Source: an uncultured Selenomonadaceae bacterium (lineage in GTDB: Bacteria > Bacillota > Negativicutes > Selenomonadales > Selenomonadaceae). Taken from it: a DNA stretch of 64,000 nt. The notes below the pieces were generated by a model. It did not search any database and had not been told where the DNA came from. It was given only the letters and a program-made list of their open reading frames with translations. Shown here in pieces: positions 34,295 to 43,518 of this stretch. The translations under genes and the position numbers were made by a program. The DNA lies in assembly GCA_905234235.1 (NCBI GenBank), contig CAJOHN010000004.1:1-64000 (forward strand), in the 5' to 3' direction. How positions within the stretch are numbered: the stretch's first letter is position 1; each line of letters opens with the position of its first letter.

Positions 34295-35560
34295 TCAGCT
34301 GAACAAAGTTTCAAAATATGAAGTATCGTATTGAAGTTCGAAGGTAATTGATTCAGCCGGTACCGCCAAGCCTAAGTAAACATGGAAAAGCAACTTGCCG
34401 TCGAGGAGACTGGTATAAGGATTATCCTCCGCGAAGAAAGAAACTCTCCCGCCCAAAATCACGCCGCGCGCCGCCAAGCCATTCAGCCAGATATTACAAC
34501 TGTCCACGATACTTTCTATCAATCGCTTGTTCATCGGATTATCAATGCGGCTGAAGAAATTGACCGTCAAAGTATTGCCGACCCATACCATCATTCTTTT
34601 TATCGGTATGAATACGTCCTTTACATCGCTGAGCGCGGGAAAACCTCCCGTCCTATTGCCCCATAAACGCCAGCCGTTAAATCTTACCGCCGTAACAATT
34701 CCTTGCGCGTTTAACTCGTTCGCCGTCTCTAACGTCAAGTCAACCGCCGTATCATCTGCCAGCCTCAACGAACTTATCGATAAAATTTTATTCGACGCAG
34801 ATTCATAAGGAATATCATCGTTGCCCGCGTCAACCCGATTCGCTAACGCCGCGTAGTGCACCGATAAATAACTTAAACTTTCGTCGCCGCTCTTTGCCAG
34901 CGGCCAGCATACCGCTAAATATTCACTATCCCTGCCGCCTTGCAATTTACCTTCGACCGCCTGCGCATAAGTTTTATATTGCGAAGTGTCTAAATCAACT
35001 GCCGCCGTCGTCCTAAATACTCCGCTGATTTTCGCGCACTTCGCCGCCATTATCTGCGCTACACTCACATTGGTTGAATATTTCGGCGCGATTATTATTC
35101 CAGGTATCACGCCTAAGCGCGGATAAATCGAATCAATCAAATTCAAACCCGCCTCAATATCCGCCGCAGTCACTTTCGTAACGTCTGGACTTGAACCGGT
35201 CTTGTGCGTCGTAGGGTTGAACACATTTATGCAGATAACCGGCGCGACATTATAAAATTCAAAAAAAATACGCGCCGCCGCGCACAATGTCCACTTACTA
35301 TCAGAATCATAACCGAAGTATTGCTGTAGTTCATCCATGTTATGAATGAGAATTGGATTATTTACCAATTCTGAGACGCGAACGGTAATATCATCGCCGC
35401 CGCCCGCCGCATCACCATCAGCCGCCGAAGCGTCCGCTATTGCTATCGTCGACGTATGCACCGGCGCAACACCTATTATCACCGTCGGCGTCGCTACGTT
35501 TATCATCGCTTGAATCGGCGTCGCCGCCTCTTGTATGTAAATGCCGTGCTTGAATGCCAC
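34295..35560 (-). CDS. Tail sheath protein (P2 FI-like)
   Basis: 421 aa contractile sheath subunit. Seen: HGIYIQEAATPIQAM at the start, TPTVIIGVAPVH near residue 25, PVICINVFNP near 110, and the C-terminal domain with WRLWGNRTGG near 300 and WVGNTLTVNFFSRIDNPMNKRLIES (core RIDNPMNKRLI) near 330. Its presence makes this a myovirus-type prophage. Confidence 0.92.
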   Translation of the reverse strand: MAFKHGIYIQEAATPIQAMINVATPTVIIGVAPVHTSTIAIADASAADGDAAGGGDDITVRVSELVNNPILIHNMDELQQYFGYDSDSKWTLCAAARIFFEFYNVAPVICINVFNPTTHKTGSSPDVTKVTAADIEAGLNLIDSIYPRLGVIPGIIIAPKYSTNVSVAQIMAAKCAKISGVFRTTAAVDLDTSQYKTYAQAVEGKLQGGRDSEYLAVCWPLAKSGDESLSYLSVHYAALANRVDAGNDDIPYESASNKILSISSLRLADDTAVDLTLETANELNAQGIVTAVRFNGWRLWGNRTGGFPALSDVKDVFIPIKRMMVWVGNTLTVNFFSRIDNPMNKRLIESIVDSCNIWLNGLAARGVILGGRVSFFAEDNPYTSLLDGKLLFHVYLGLAVPAESITFELQYDTSYFETLFS

Positions 35561-35571
35561 TTTATCACTTC

Positions 35572-36051
35572 CTAACTAAAGAAAATTTTTCTGTCGAGTT
35601 CGTGAATATGCGGGATAAAATACGTCGCTTGCATTGAACCCACTAAGAACGGCACCGGCTGAACGTCAGGCAATTCAAATTCCAAGCCGCCCGTCAACCT
35701 AAAATAATCGCCGATAAATCGTTTCTCCAATAGCCGCCGCCGTATCACGTCCATTAAATAAAATAAATCTAACCAGCCGTCCGCTTCTTTTGCGAACACG
35801 CCAAAACTTATTCCGACTTCCGCGCGACTTTCACGCTCTGCGTTGTCTTTTAATGTCATTAACTCCACACTCACGAACGGATAATAATCTTCGCTCTCGA
35901 ATAAATCTGCCGGGAACATTTGTTCGTAAACGTTTACCTTGACATAATCCCCCGCAGATACTTCCTTCTGATATTCCTCTGGGAATTTTAAATTGGCTGT
36001 GGCGTCTTTTAATTCCGCCGCTAAATCCTTTATCAACCGTGCGGGCGTCAT
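35572..36051 (-). CDS. Probable tail terminator/completion protein
   Basis: 159 aa, unassigned by sequence alone. It sits between the minor-tail-Z-like gene and the sheath, where contractile phages encode a tail terminator (gpU/gp37-like). Seen: PFVSVELMTLKDNAERESRAEVGISFGVFA with alternating strands (core VSVELMTLKD). Overlaps the upstream gene by 4 nt. Confidence 0.6.
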   Translation of the reverse strand: MTPARLIKDLAAELKDATANLKFPEEYQKEVSAGDYVKVNVYEQMFPADLFESEDYYPFVSVELMTLKDNAERESRAEVGISFGVFAKEADGWLDLFYLMDVIRRRLLEKRFIGDYFRLTGGLEFELPDVQPVPFLVGSMQATYFIPHIHELDRKIFFS

Positions 36052-36557
36052 AAGCTGAATGCCTCCTCGATTCTGCGTTCCAGACGTTGTGACATTTTTT
36101 CTTCAACCTTTTCCCCGACCGCCTTGAACATACCGGCTAGGCTTATCGTCGAAAGGTGTTCCAATTTCCTGCCGCCGACATTTTTAAACACGACCCCTGC
36201 CCTATTCACGAAAGCGTGAAGTAAGTTGCCGCCGGAGCCGCGCACAATGTGGACGTGCAAACCGCCGGGCGGTCTATGTGGTGGACGCGTCGAGGGCGTC
36301 AAGTAAAATCTTTTTATCAAGTTACGACGCCCGCTAACTTTCATCGTACCATTCAAGCCCGCTGATCGCACTGATATTTTTCCTAACGACAGTGGCGATT
36401 TCGCCGTGTACCGTCGCTTTACTAATTGCGAGCCGTCTTGTTTTGCGTCTTTTAATGTTGAACGAATGGCGCCAGTTAAACGTTGCCGAAACTGCGCGGG
36501 GTCTAAACGTCGCAATGCCGCCGCCGCCTGCGCCTTATCAATCCTAACATAAATCAT
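36048..36557 (-). CDS. Minor tail protein Z-like / head-tail connector
   Basis: 169 aa, basic, resembling the prophage minor tail protein Z family (lambda Z-like). Seen: GAIRSTLKDAKQDGSQLVKRRYTAK near residue 30, then SRRNLIKRFY-type segment as VSGRRNLIKRFYLTPS near 75, and AGVVFKNVGGRKLEHL near 120. It links head and tail. 4-nt overlaps with both neighbours. Confidence 0.65.
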   Translation of the reverse strand: MIYVRIDKAQAAAALRRLDPAQFRQRLTGAIRSTLKDAKQDGSQLVKRRYTAKSPLSLGKISVRSAGLNGTMKVSGRRNLIKRFYLTPSTRPPHRPPGGLHVHIVRGSGGNLLHAFVNRAGVVFKNVGGRKLEHLSTISLAGMFKAVGEKVEEKMSQRLERRIEEAFSL

Positions 36558-36898
36558 CTGCGGTTCACTCCTTGCCGATAAGCACTAAGCGTTATGTGAG
36601 TTATCCCCAGTTCATTCTCCACATACACCACATCATACCGCCGCCCGTTGACCCATAACCAATCGCCTTGCTTCGGCACTTTCTTTTTCTTTTTTACGTA
36701 AGGCCCGGTTATGAAATACAGTTCAGAAAAGTCGCCGTGCAACTTGTCGAAAGTCTCCGTAAGCCGCGCAGATTTTTGCGCGGTGTGACTCATTAATTGC
36801 GCCTTACAGATGACGCCGTTTATATCTATCAGCTCGCCGAATTCCGTTACGTCCACAAAAATATCTAGGTCGGTTTTTATATCGTCTTTGAACATCAT
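36554..36898 (-). CDS. Probable head-tail adaptor
   Basis: 114 aa, small beta-rich protein lying between the capsid and tail-Z genes, where phages encode connector or stopper proteins. Seen: VTEFGELIDINGVICKAQL near residue 16 and QGDWLWVNGRRYDVVYV near 76, like the Gifsy-2/FII head-tail adaptor pattern (start strands, then a GD-x-V loop). Family assignment tentative. Confidence 0.6.
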   Translation of the reverse strand: MMFKDDIKTDLDIFVDVTEFGELIDINGVICKAQLMSHTAQKSARLTETFDKLHGDFSELYFITGPYVKKKKKVPKQGDWLWVNGRRYDVVYVENELGITHITLSAYRQGVNRR

Positions 36899-37956
36899 GC
36901 CGCGTTGATTGTTATAAAATCAGTAACGACTGCGGGAGCGAGTAAGCAACGACTGTAGACCGTCAAGGCGGATTGTTGCGTATCCTCGTTCGCGAAGTAA
37001 TACGGGACATATTCCGCGCTGAAACTCTGCCACGCGTTTTCACTTAACAAACTCACCAGCCCATAGACCTGTTGCCCGCGCCCGCTGACCCCTAACACTG
37101 CTTTATCGTCGCCGATGAATGGAACCGTATTGCCCGAATCGTCCACATACGTTTGATTATAACTGTACACTTCCAGCCCTAACGCCGATAAATATCCGAT
37201 AAACCGCACGCCGGGATATAAATATTTTGGCTCGAAACTCATCATCGCTAAATTCTGCCGCGACGGCACCATTAGCCATTCCTTCATTTCTTTGTTGTTT
37301 ATTAAGTAACCCTCAACATTCTTCCCTAATACTAGCATATTGGGCAACGCGCCGCCCGCCTCCGCAATATCATCGCATAAGCCGCGCAGGTCTCCAAATA
37401 TTTTCGCGCTAGCATTATCCCACGTCGTAGTTGGCGTGAAGGTCGGATTAGTGTTGTTGAAGGTAATGGTTTCAGCCGTCCCCGCGACCCCGCTATCATC
37501 GTAAGCCGTGATTGTTATCGCGCCCGTCTGTAATAATTCAGACGCTTGCGCTTCCTTACGCCGATTCACCATGCCGATTAAATCGTTCAAGTCGCGGCTC
37601 TGCATTTCTATCGCGCGTTCCTCCGGCGTCTTACTACTGATCACCGGCGTCTCCCCGAATATCCTGCCGTTAATGTCGTTTATGGTTATCAAGCGTCGCG
37701 CGGCTATCAACGGCGGTTTGAATAGCATTTGCGTTGAAGCGTTACGCGTCGCCGATACCGGTTTGAACCCGCTTATGTATGCCGCCAGTTTCTTCCCCTC
37801 TTTTAAAAGTTCAAGAGCCGCCACGTCAGAGTTTATAAATGTTTTTTCGGGGAAGAATGCCTCCGTTAGAAAATCAGCTTTAGGTTGAAGCAGTTCTATC
37901 GCGCGGATCAGCTCGTAGGTGTCCGTGATTTGAAAAACGTTGTATGGCGCAGGCAT
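36895..37956 (-). CDS. Major capsid protein E
   Basis: 353 aa, the lambda gpE family (HK97 fold). Seen: FFPEKTFINSDVAALEL near residue 33, NASTQMLFKPPLIAARRLITINDINGR (core KPPLIAARRLITIND) near 77, NRRKEAQASELLQTGAI near 138 and PKYLYPGVRFIGYL near 243. Start overlaps the head-tail adaptor gene by 4 nt. Confidence 0.9.
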   Translation of the reverse strand: MPAPYNVFQITDTYELIRAIELLQPKADFLTEAFFPEKTFINSDVAALELLKEGKKLAAYISGFKPVSATRNASTQMLFKPPLIAARRLITINDINGRIFGETPVISSKTPEERAIEMQSRDLNDLIGMVNRRKEAQASELLQTGAITITAYDDSGVAGTAETITFNNTNPTFTPTTTWDNASAKIFGDLRGLCDDIAEAGGALPNMLVLGKNVEGYLINNKEMKEWLMVPSRQNLAMMSFEPKYLYPGVRFIGYLSALGLEVYSYNQTYVDDSGNTVPFIGDDKAVLGVSGRGQQVYGLVSLLSENAWQSFSAEYVPYYFANEDTQQSALTVYSRCLLAPAVVTDFITINAA

Positions 37957-38229
37957 TTATATCACTTCCTCCACGCTGATTATCTCGTGCTTGCCGTTCA
38001 ATGAATTAATCACCAGCTTCACGATTCTCCTTATCGGCGGGTTCGTTACTAGCGTTTGCTCCGCGATGAAGTAGTAATTCTTCCCGTTGACGACCTGCCG
38101 ACCTAAGCAAAGCAAAGGCTTATAATCCGCCCCGACAACTTTTTCCGTCGCCCCCATGAATGCCGACGCATACTCTTGCGGCAGTTTAGTGAGACCTTCA
38201 AACTCTTCCAATAAAATTTTACCGAACAT
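37957..38229 (-). CDS. Small protein with cystatin-like QVVNG motif, in place of a head decoration gene
   Basis: 90 aa between the protease and the capsid genes, the place of lambda gpD or a scaffold. The sequence does not look like gpD. It has the layout of a cystatin/monellin-like fold: an N-terminal helix (LPQEYASAFMGATEKVVG), then GRQVVNGKNYYFIAEQTLV with a QVVNG loop like the QxVxG of cystatins near residue 45, then NPPIRRIVKLVINS and GKHEIISVEEV. A protease-inhibitor or decoration role is a guess. It overlaps the protease gene by 11 nt. Confidence 0.6.
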   Translation of the reverse strand: MFGKILLEEFEGLTKLPQEYASAFMGATEKVVGADYKPLLCLGRQVVNGKNYYFIAEQTLVTNPPIRRIVKLVINSLNGKHEIISVEEVI

Positions 38230-38878
38230 TATAATTCCTCCTTAGAAAATCGGCTAACATTTGAACCTTTTGATTTTTATCCTTGATATGAATCGCGCCT
38301 TGAACCTTGCCCGCGCCCGAATTAATATTATCTAAAATCGTCTTGTCTATTTTATTCGTGACCTGCGCGGCGAACTTTTTAACCTTGCCGCCCGTCAAAA
38401 TCATCTGCATTTGCGGCGAAGTTTGTATTACCTCATCGACGAAACCTAAATCCTTCGCCTCCGCCGCCGATAACCATTGCTCCTTATCGGGCATTTCGTA
38501 ACCTGGCACACGCTTCTGATATATCGCCACGATTGACGCCACTACTTTATCTAACGTCGTTTTTAACGTCTCTAAATCTTTGGCGTCGTAACGGTCGAAC
38601 AGCATCACTTGCGGCGAGTGTATCATCATCAACGCCGAAGGATGCATGATTATTCGCGCGCCCGCCATTGCTACTATCGTTGCCGCCGACGCGCAGATCC
38701 CATCTATTACTACCTCAACTTTTTTCCCCGCCAGATAATTATATACGGCCAGAGCCTCGAAGACGTCCCCGCCGCTGCTGTTTATCCTTATCGTCACGTC
38801 GTCGGCTGTCTTTAATTCGTCTATCAACGCCGCCGCCGTCCCTTGTACTATCTCATCATACAATAATATCTCCATCAT
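38219..38878 (-). CDS. Head maturation protease, ClpP-type
   Basis: 219 aa ClpP/S49-like prohead protease. Seen: INSSGGDVFEALAVYNYL near residue 32, the catalytic-serine region ICASAATIVAMAG near 61, and ALMMIHSPQ with the likely catalytic His near 88. It cleaves capsid or scaffold during head assembly. The start overlaps the portal gene by 4 nt. Confidence 0.88.
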   Translation of the reverse strand: MMEILLYDEIVQGTAAALIDELKTADDVTIRINSSGGDVFEALAVYNYLAGKKVEVVIDGICASAATIVAMAGARIIMHPSALMMIHSPQVMLFDRYDAKDLETLKTTLDKVVASIVAIYQKRVPGYEMPDKEQWLSAAEAKDLGFVDEVIQTSPQMQMILTGGKVKKFAAQVTNKIDKTILDNINSGAGKVQGAIHIKDKNQKVQMLADFLRRNYNVR

Positions 38879-40194
38879 AACCGCAACCTTTCTTCCGCTA
38901 ACGAAGTCAATCCTATTTCCATTCTAACTTTCGCCGCGTTCGCACTCTTTAATTCGTCTATGCCTCCTAATTTATCCCCTATCCATTCAGCTGATAAATA
39001 TTCTAATCGACGTTCCTCATAATCAGGAAGATTCAACCGCCCTAGCGCCACCGCCTCATCTATAAACATTTCGTAAATCGGGCGTAAGAAGTCATTTACG
39101 AAACCGCACCGCCGTATCTTAAAAACTTTTTCGGCTTCAAGTAATGCCGCGCGACTTGCTGAGTATGACGATTGGAAATGGTGTAACAATACTTCAAACG
39201 GTAAGCCGACCGCCGCCGATATTTGTTTAATGAACGCCGAGAAAAATGAATCAAATGCGCTGGTCACGTTGGCATTGTTTATCGCTTGTACTTCAACGCC
39301 GCGCGGTAATGCCGTAACGCTTGGCTCGCTTAACGTAAAATCATTTATGTCAAGGTCTTCGCCGACAATCTGATTTAGATCGTAGTTGCTTATCGGCTGT
39401 TTGAAAAATAGGCTGAAGAATGAACGGATTATTGCCGCTGATAATTCGGCGTCGGAGTAGCGCGCCATTTGTTTTAGACTTTCAATCACCGGCGCGAGTA
39501 ACGGCACTCCACGCGACTGATCCGCGCGCGTGTCGTAACATATCTGCAACACATTCCGACTATCACTTTCCTCCCCAAACCATTTAACGCGTTCCCATTC
39601 TAACCCTTCGCCCAAATATTCCGGTTCATTCCATACGCGATTGCTAATCCATACCGCCGTCTGCACTCCGTCACAATCAAATTCGATACCATTCACGATT
39701 CGGTTATTTTTATATTTCATTTCGACGGTGCTTAGTAACGCGCCCTCCGTCAGCGGGTTTGAAATACGTAAACCTTCCACGCATTGCAACTTCAAACTGT
39801 AAGGATTCCGCGCTGAAGGCATTCGTCTTTTTATTAAACAAAAACTGTCCCCGTCAACTAGGCTCGTCTCGTAAGCGATTCGTTGCAGTTCATAAAAATT
39901 ACTGCGTCGAAGATAATCACATTCGCCCGCCCATAATTCAAACTCGCGCCGGATTTTTTTACTCAAATCCTCTTCGACCTTAGGATAAACTTTCAACCCA
40001 GAGCCGATAACCCCTGTCGTCATGGTAGAAATAATCGCCGAACCTAACGCTGAATTATAAGCCAAATCGGCGGCGCGATTACGTAGCGTCTGATGATTCT
40101 TTTCTATATCGGACTTCGCTGAAAGGTGTACCGGGCGCCATGTCTTTAAACTTTTCTTGCTTATCGACGCCCCACCTTCTGAGTAGCCGCTCAA
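38875..40194 (-). CDS. Portal protein, lambda family
   Basis: 439 aa portal (phage portal, lambda gpB family), a ring at the head vertex through which DNA enters. Seen: HQTLRNRAADLAYNSALGSAIISTM near residue 35 (core LAYNSALGSAIIST), GDSFCLIKRRMP near 110, DTRADQSRGVPLLAPVIE near 220 and SYSASRAALLEAEK near 343. Within 4 nt of both neighbours. Confidence 0.9.
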   Translation of the reverse strand: MSGYSEGGASISKKSLKTWRPVHLSAKSDIEKNHQTLRNRAADLAYNSALGSAIISTMTTGVIGSGLKVYPKVEEDLSKKIRREFELWAGECDYLRRSNFYELQRIAYETSLVDGDSFCLIKRRMPSARNPYSLKLQCVEGLRISNPLTEGALLSTVEMKYKNNRIVNGIEFDCDGVQTAVWISNRVWNEPEYLGEGLEWERVKWFGEESDSRNVLQICYDTRADQSRGVPLLAPVIESLKQMARYSDAELSAAIIRSFFSLFFKQPISNYDLNQIVGEDLDINDFTLSEPSVTALPRGVEVQAINNANVTSAFDSFFSAFIKQISAAVGLPFEVLLHHFQSSYSASRAALLEAEKVFKIRRCGFVNDFLRPIYEMFIDEAVALGRLNLPDYEERRLEYLSAEWIGDKLGGIDELKSANAAKVRMEIGLTSLAEERLRL

Positions 40195-40397
40195 AATGTC
40201 ACCGCCTTTATTCGCCCGCTTTTCAATTCCAGTAAATCTATCTCCGCGTATAACTTATCTACCATCGCCATTACTTCTGCTAAATCTGCGCGGACTAATT
40301 CCCTACTCCCGATTTTATAACTCTGTCCCCTGAGAATTGCACTTTCCGCGTCAAGGTACAGTTGAAGGCGTTGCTTTAGTAAATCAATCCTATCCAT
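40191..40397 (-). CDS. Small head protein, DUF6148/gpW-like
   Basis: 68 aa, helical, lying between the terminase and the portal genes where lambda encodes gpW. Seen: LLKQRLQLYLDAESAILRGQSYKIGSRELVRA (core LYLDAESAILRGQSY), the pattern of DUF6148 proteins. It probably joins head and tail or fills the neck. Overlaps both neighbours by a few bases. Confidence 0.75.
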   Translation of the reverse strand: MDRIDLLKQRLQLYLDAESAILRGQSYKIGSRELVRADLAEVMAMVDKLYAEIDLLELKSGRIKAVTF

Positions 40398-42182
40398 ATT
40401 GATTCAAACTCCTTTGGATGATTCGCGCCGGTGGTTTTTTTATTTCTAATTGCCGAGCCCAAAACGTTTCAGCGTCGACGTTCACTAAAAAACTTTTCAT
40501 AGCCGCATACGCATAACACATAACGTCTAGCATTTCATTGCGCGCATTCTTACTTACCTTCTCGTAAGTATGGTACGACATGCCGCCCGCTTGACGTAGT
40601 ACTCTATGCTCACTTGCTAATTGCTTGAAAAATATTTCGTCGAAACCACGCCATTGCTCCGCGCCGAAGTGCACATTGTCCATTGCCTCCAATCGCTGAT
40701 ATATTTCATCCTTCGCCGCTATGACGTTCAACGTTACTAATAAAATCCCGCTCGACTTCGGGCTCGTCATATTCTGAATCAACGGCGCTCCATACGCCGC
40801 CTTGCCTTTTATCGCGTACACGTCCCGCCGCCCTCTCACATAATCATAAACCATCGTCGTCGAGTAGCCGCTATCTATAAATGTCCGCGCTATTTTTAAC
40901 TTCCCGTATTGCTTACTTAATACATTATCCAAACCCCGCCACGTCTCTATATTATTCGGCGCGCCCAATATTATACCGTGACAAATGCCCCAGCATTCCG
41001 TTGCATTCCATCCGTATATCCCATACTCCAAACGATTTTTTTGCACGTCTACGCCCGCCGTTAATAATAACACTTCGCTAGGCACTTCCCCATCATAATC
41101 CTCTACACGCGCAGTTAAATCTTCCTCCTCGACCGTTGATTTTAATTCGTATGAAATGCCAAAGCGCGTGTTCATGACGACCGCCTCACGCGTCGGATCC
41201 CCTCGCGATTCTAACCACTCTCGCATTATCTCCCGCCACTTCAACCACGGCGAGCAAAAACCATTAACAAAAAACGAACGCACGCCATTAGCCAGCGCGT
41301 CCGGATTTTTTATTATATACGCCTGCGCGGCACGCCGCATTTCTAGTTCGCTGAATTCATAGCCGCAATCAGGGCAACGCCATTTTACTTTCCTAACCAC
41401 CACTGATTTATTGCCGGTTTCGTTCCTGTTTACTGTCGAATCACAAACCATATCGCGATAATCCAGGCAATGAAACTCTCCGCAATTCGGACACTTGTGG
41501 CACCAAACTTCCTGCGTCCCTAACTCATATTCTATATCAATCCGACTTGCCCCCTTGACCGTCGGCGTAGAGCAGATAAAAATTTTACTGTCAAAAAAAT
41601 TGCTCGTGCGTTTTGCGGCAAGGTCTATCGCGTCGCCTTCTTTCGTCGGAACGTATCTATCAACCTCGTCGCATAAAAGAATTTTAATCGGGCGTGACGC
41701 TAAGCCCGCCGTTGAATTGGAGCCGATTAATACGATTCTGCCGCCCTTGTAGAATTTCGAGAGAATAGTTTGATTCGGGTTACGCGTCTTCTCCAGTTCG
41801 TAAAATAAACCCGTCAAAACTTTGGTATCATGAATCATCTTACTTAGGCGGCTCTTCGAAAATCTTCAGCTAACTCCAGTGTCGGTTGAATTATCATTAT
41901 CGGGCACGGGTCTAAGTGACAATAGCGCCCCACAATGTTCAGCAGGCATTCCGTCTTACTTATCTGCGCGGAACTTTTTACTACTATCCTTTTGACTTGC
42001 GGCTGTGTGAACGCGTCCATCACGGAACGCATATACGGCACGCGTTCAGTGCGCCACTTACCGGGTTCAGGCGAATCATTCGGCAACACTCGATAAGTAT
42101 CCGCCCAAGCCGATACGCTAAGATTCGGCGGCGGCAAAAAATTCTTAGCGATTATTTTTTCCAGCCCTTTTATGTCTTTCAT
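40390..42182 (-). pseudogene. Terminase large subunit (GpA-like), interrupted by a -1 frameshift
   Basis: The N-terminal part (42182-41844, 112 aa; PNLSVSAWADTYRVLP and SSAQISKTECLLNIVG) ends with a TAA just after LAEDF. The remaining ~480 aa (ATPase/nuclease part with LLCDEVDRY, CHKCPNCGEF and VDVQKNRLEYGIYGW) restart at 41838. The frames join in phase if translation moves -1 at TTTT near 41857: the continuation then reads SKSRLSK before the downstream Met. A one-base deletion in a T run explains it best; a sequencing error or rare slippage is possible. The nuclease-domain Asp appears intact. It translocates DNA into the head if made whole. Confidence 0.85.
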
Positions 42183-42194
42183 TTAAATCTTCCT

Positions 42195-42719
42195 TTAGTC
42201 TTCATCGGCGTCTTCGTCCTGTAATTCGTTTATATCATACTCCGCCATTTCAGCTAAGCAACTTTCCACCTCGTCCGTCAACGCCGCGTATATCTCATCG
42301 GCATTTAGCCCCACCAACGTCCGCGCTAACTTGCTCGGTAGCACCGTCAGCTTTTGCCTAACTAACGTCGTCAACCGAAGGAAGGCGTCTTCGACCACTG
42401 CCGATTCATATAACTGCCCTTGCGTCTTGTTCAATTTTAATTCCGCTAGTTGCCGCTTCGCCTTCATCCATAACGCTCGTTCCCGCGCATAGTTGACGTC
42501 CTTATCCTCGCCGCATTCGCAATAGTAGCGTCGCATACTTTCGGCGAACCGAAGCCCGCCACGCGCTAATGACGTGTCCTTTACCAAGATCCCGTCGGCT
42601 ACCAATTTATTTATCCGCGTTAGCGAAACCCCTAACACTTGCGCCATCTGCTTCTGCGTCACGGTAACCAAACGCGCGTCCCCTACTATCTTATATGCAC
42701 AATTCTTGCTCTCCGCCAT
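42195..42719 (-). CDS. Terminase small subunit
   Basis: 174 aa, Nu1-like small terminase. N-terminal HTH (VTQKQMAQVLGVSLTRINKLVADG near residue 20; core QMAQVLGVSLTRINKL), then a basic helix ARERALWMKAKRQLAELKLNKTQG (core RQLAELKLNKTQG) and an acidic C-terminus. It recognises the packaging site. The long untranslated region upstream holds a terminator for the genes before it. Confidence 0.85.
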   Translation of the reverse strand: MAESKNCAYKIVGDARLVTVTQKQMAQVLGVSLTRINKLVADGILVKDTSLARGGLRFAESMRRYYCECGEDKDVNYARERALWMKAKRQLAELKLNKTQGQLYESAVVEDAFLRLTTLVRQKLTVLPSKLARTLVGLNADEIYAALTDEVESCLAEMAEYDINELQDEDADED

Positions 42720-42825
42720 ATATTACTTTTTTCACCGCTAAAAAAATTTCATACCTAGCCCTTTTCGGCGCCCTCTTCGCGGCTGCTAAACCGGTAGGCC
42801 TCAGGAAGTACCTTGATAAACAAGA

Positions 42826-42853
42826 AAGCCGCTCAGCTCCGGCTGAACGACTT
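42826..42853 (-). terminator. Rho-independent terminator before the terminase genes
   Basis: On the minus strand AAGTCGTTCAGC pairs with GCTGAGCGGCTT (12 bp, G-U pairs included) around the tetraloop CGGA, followed by TCTTGTTT. It separates the early (replication/regulator) transcripts from the late packaging/structural operon, as in lysogenic phages. Confidence 0.75.
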
Positions 42854-42897
42854 CGCCTTGTGTCCTATGTATCTTTAGGAGGTTAGTGAGGTTCTTT

Positions 42898-43023
42898 ATG
42901 GCCTCAACACTTATGGAATGCTATCCGCAACGCAGATACGCAGATAAGAGATTGTTACTACACAACCAAATTCAGAAAGGAGATTGGTTAAGTCCGTTAA
43001 GTAAAAACCCTACTGCTGTTTAA
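42898..43023 (+). CDS. Possible small ORF on the opposite strand
   Basis: 41 codons on the plus strand from ATG 42898 with GAGGT 6 nt upstream, in the otherwise gene-free stretch between the terminator and the gene at 43101. The peptide (starts MASTLMECYPQRR) has no features I recognise. It could be a regulatory peptide or chance; the strand is opposite to all other prophage genes, so it is uncertain. Confidence 0.2.
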   Translation: MASTLMECYPQRRYADKRLLLHNQIQKGDWLSPLSKNPTAV

Positions 43024-43100
43024 AGCGAGTGGTTTAATGATTTGATAATTTATTACATAACTTTAGTGCGTGCTAATTATAATATAGAAACTGCGCGGCG

Positions 43101-43319
43101 TCAAGGAATTCCACAACATTTTTTGAAGATTTTTTCCAGCTCGGCTTCCGTAGTGCAAATTTCTAACGTCACGGATTCCACCAGCGATTCATTCCGCTTC
43201 CGGTCTATCTTTAAGTGGCGCGGCATCGCCGTCGAGGATACTGCTATTGCCCACAGATTCTCAAGCCTGTCCAGCAGTTTCCTCATTTTCGTTAAGTCTT
43301 TCGGCGTAATAGTCAACAT
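43101..43319 (-). CDS. Small hypothetical protein
   Basis: 72 aa. The ATG at 43319 has GGGAGG about 5 nt upstream. Helical and charged (LTKMRKLLDRLENLWAIAV), no recognised domain. The start lies in the 3' end of the XRE regulator gene, suggesting co-transcription. Could be a regulator partner. Confidence 0.5.
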   Translation of the reverse strand: MLTITPKDLTKMRKLLDRLENLWAIAVSSTAMPRHLKIDRKRNESLVESVTLEICTTEAELEKIFKKCCGIP

Positions 43320-43518
43320 CTGTCCTCCCAGTTAGCCAGTCCATCCCGCAACCTAGCGCATCCGCCAGCTTTATAATCGTTTTTATTGTTATGTTCGATA
43401 AGTTATCCAATTCTATCCGCGAGACCGTCGACGTACTCATCTGCGCACGGATCCCCAAATCCGTCTGGCTCAGCCCCAGCTCCAACCGCTTCTCCCTTAT
43501 TCGACTCCCAGCCGCCAT
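43261..43518 (-). CDS. XRE-family HTH regulator (Cro/CI-like)
   Basis: 85 aa with a classical HTH-XRE: RIREKRLELGLSQTDLGIRAQMSTSTVSRIE at residues 6-36 (core LGLSQTDLGIRAQ) then LIIKLADALGCGMDWL-type segment as TIIKLADALGCGMDWL. AAGGAGG precedes the start. It is likely the only visible prophage repressor; no second CI-like gene is present. Overlaps the unknown gene upstream by ~116 nt. Confidence 0.85.
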   Translation of the reverse strand: MAAGSRIREKRLELGLSQTDLGIRAQMSTSTVSRIELDNLSNITIKTIIKLADALGCGMDWLTGRTDVDYYAERLNENEETAGQA

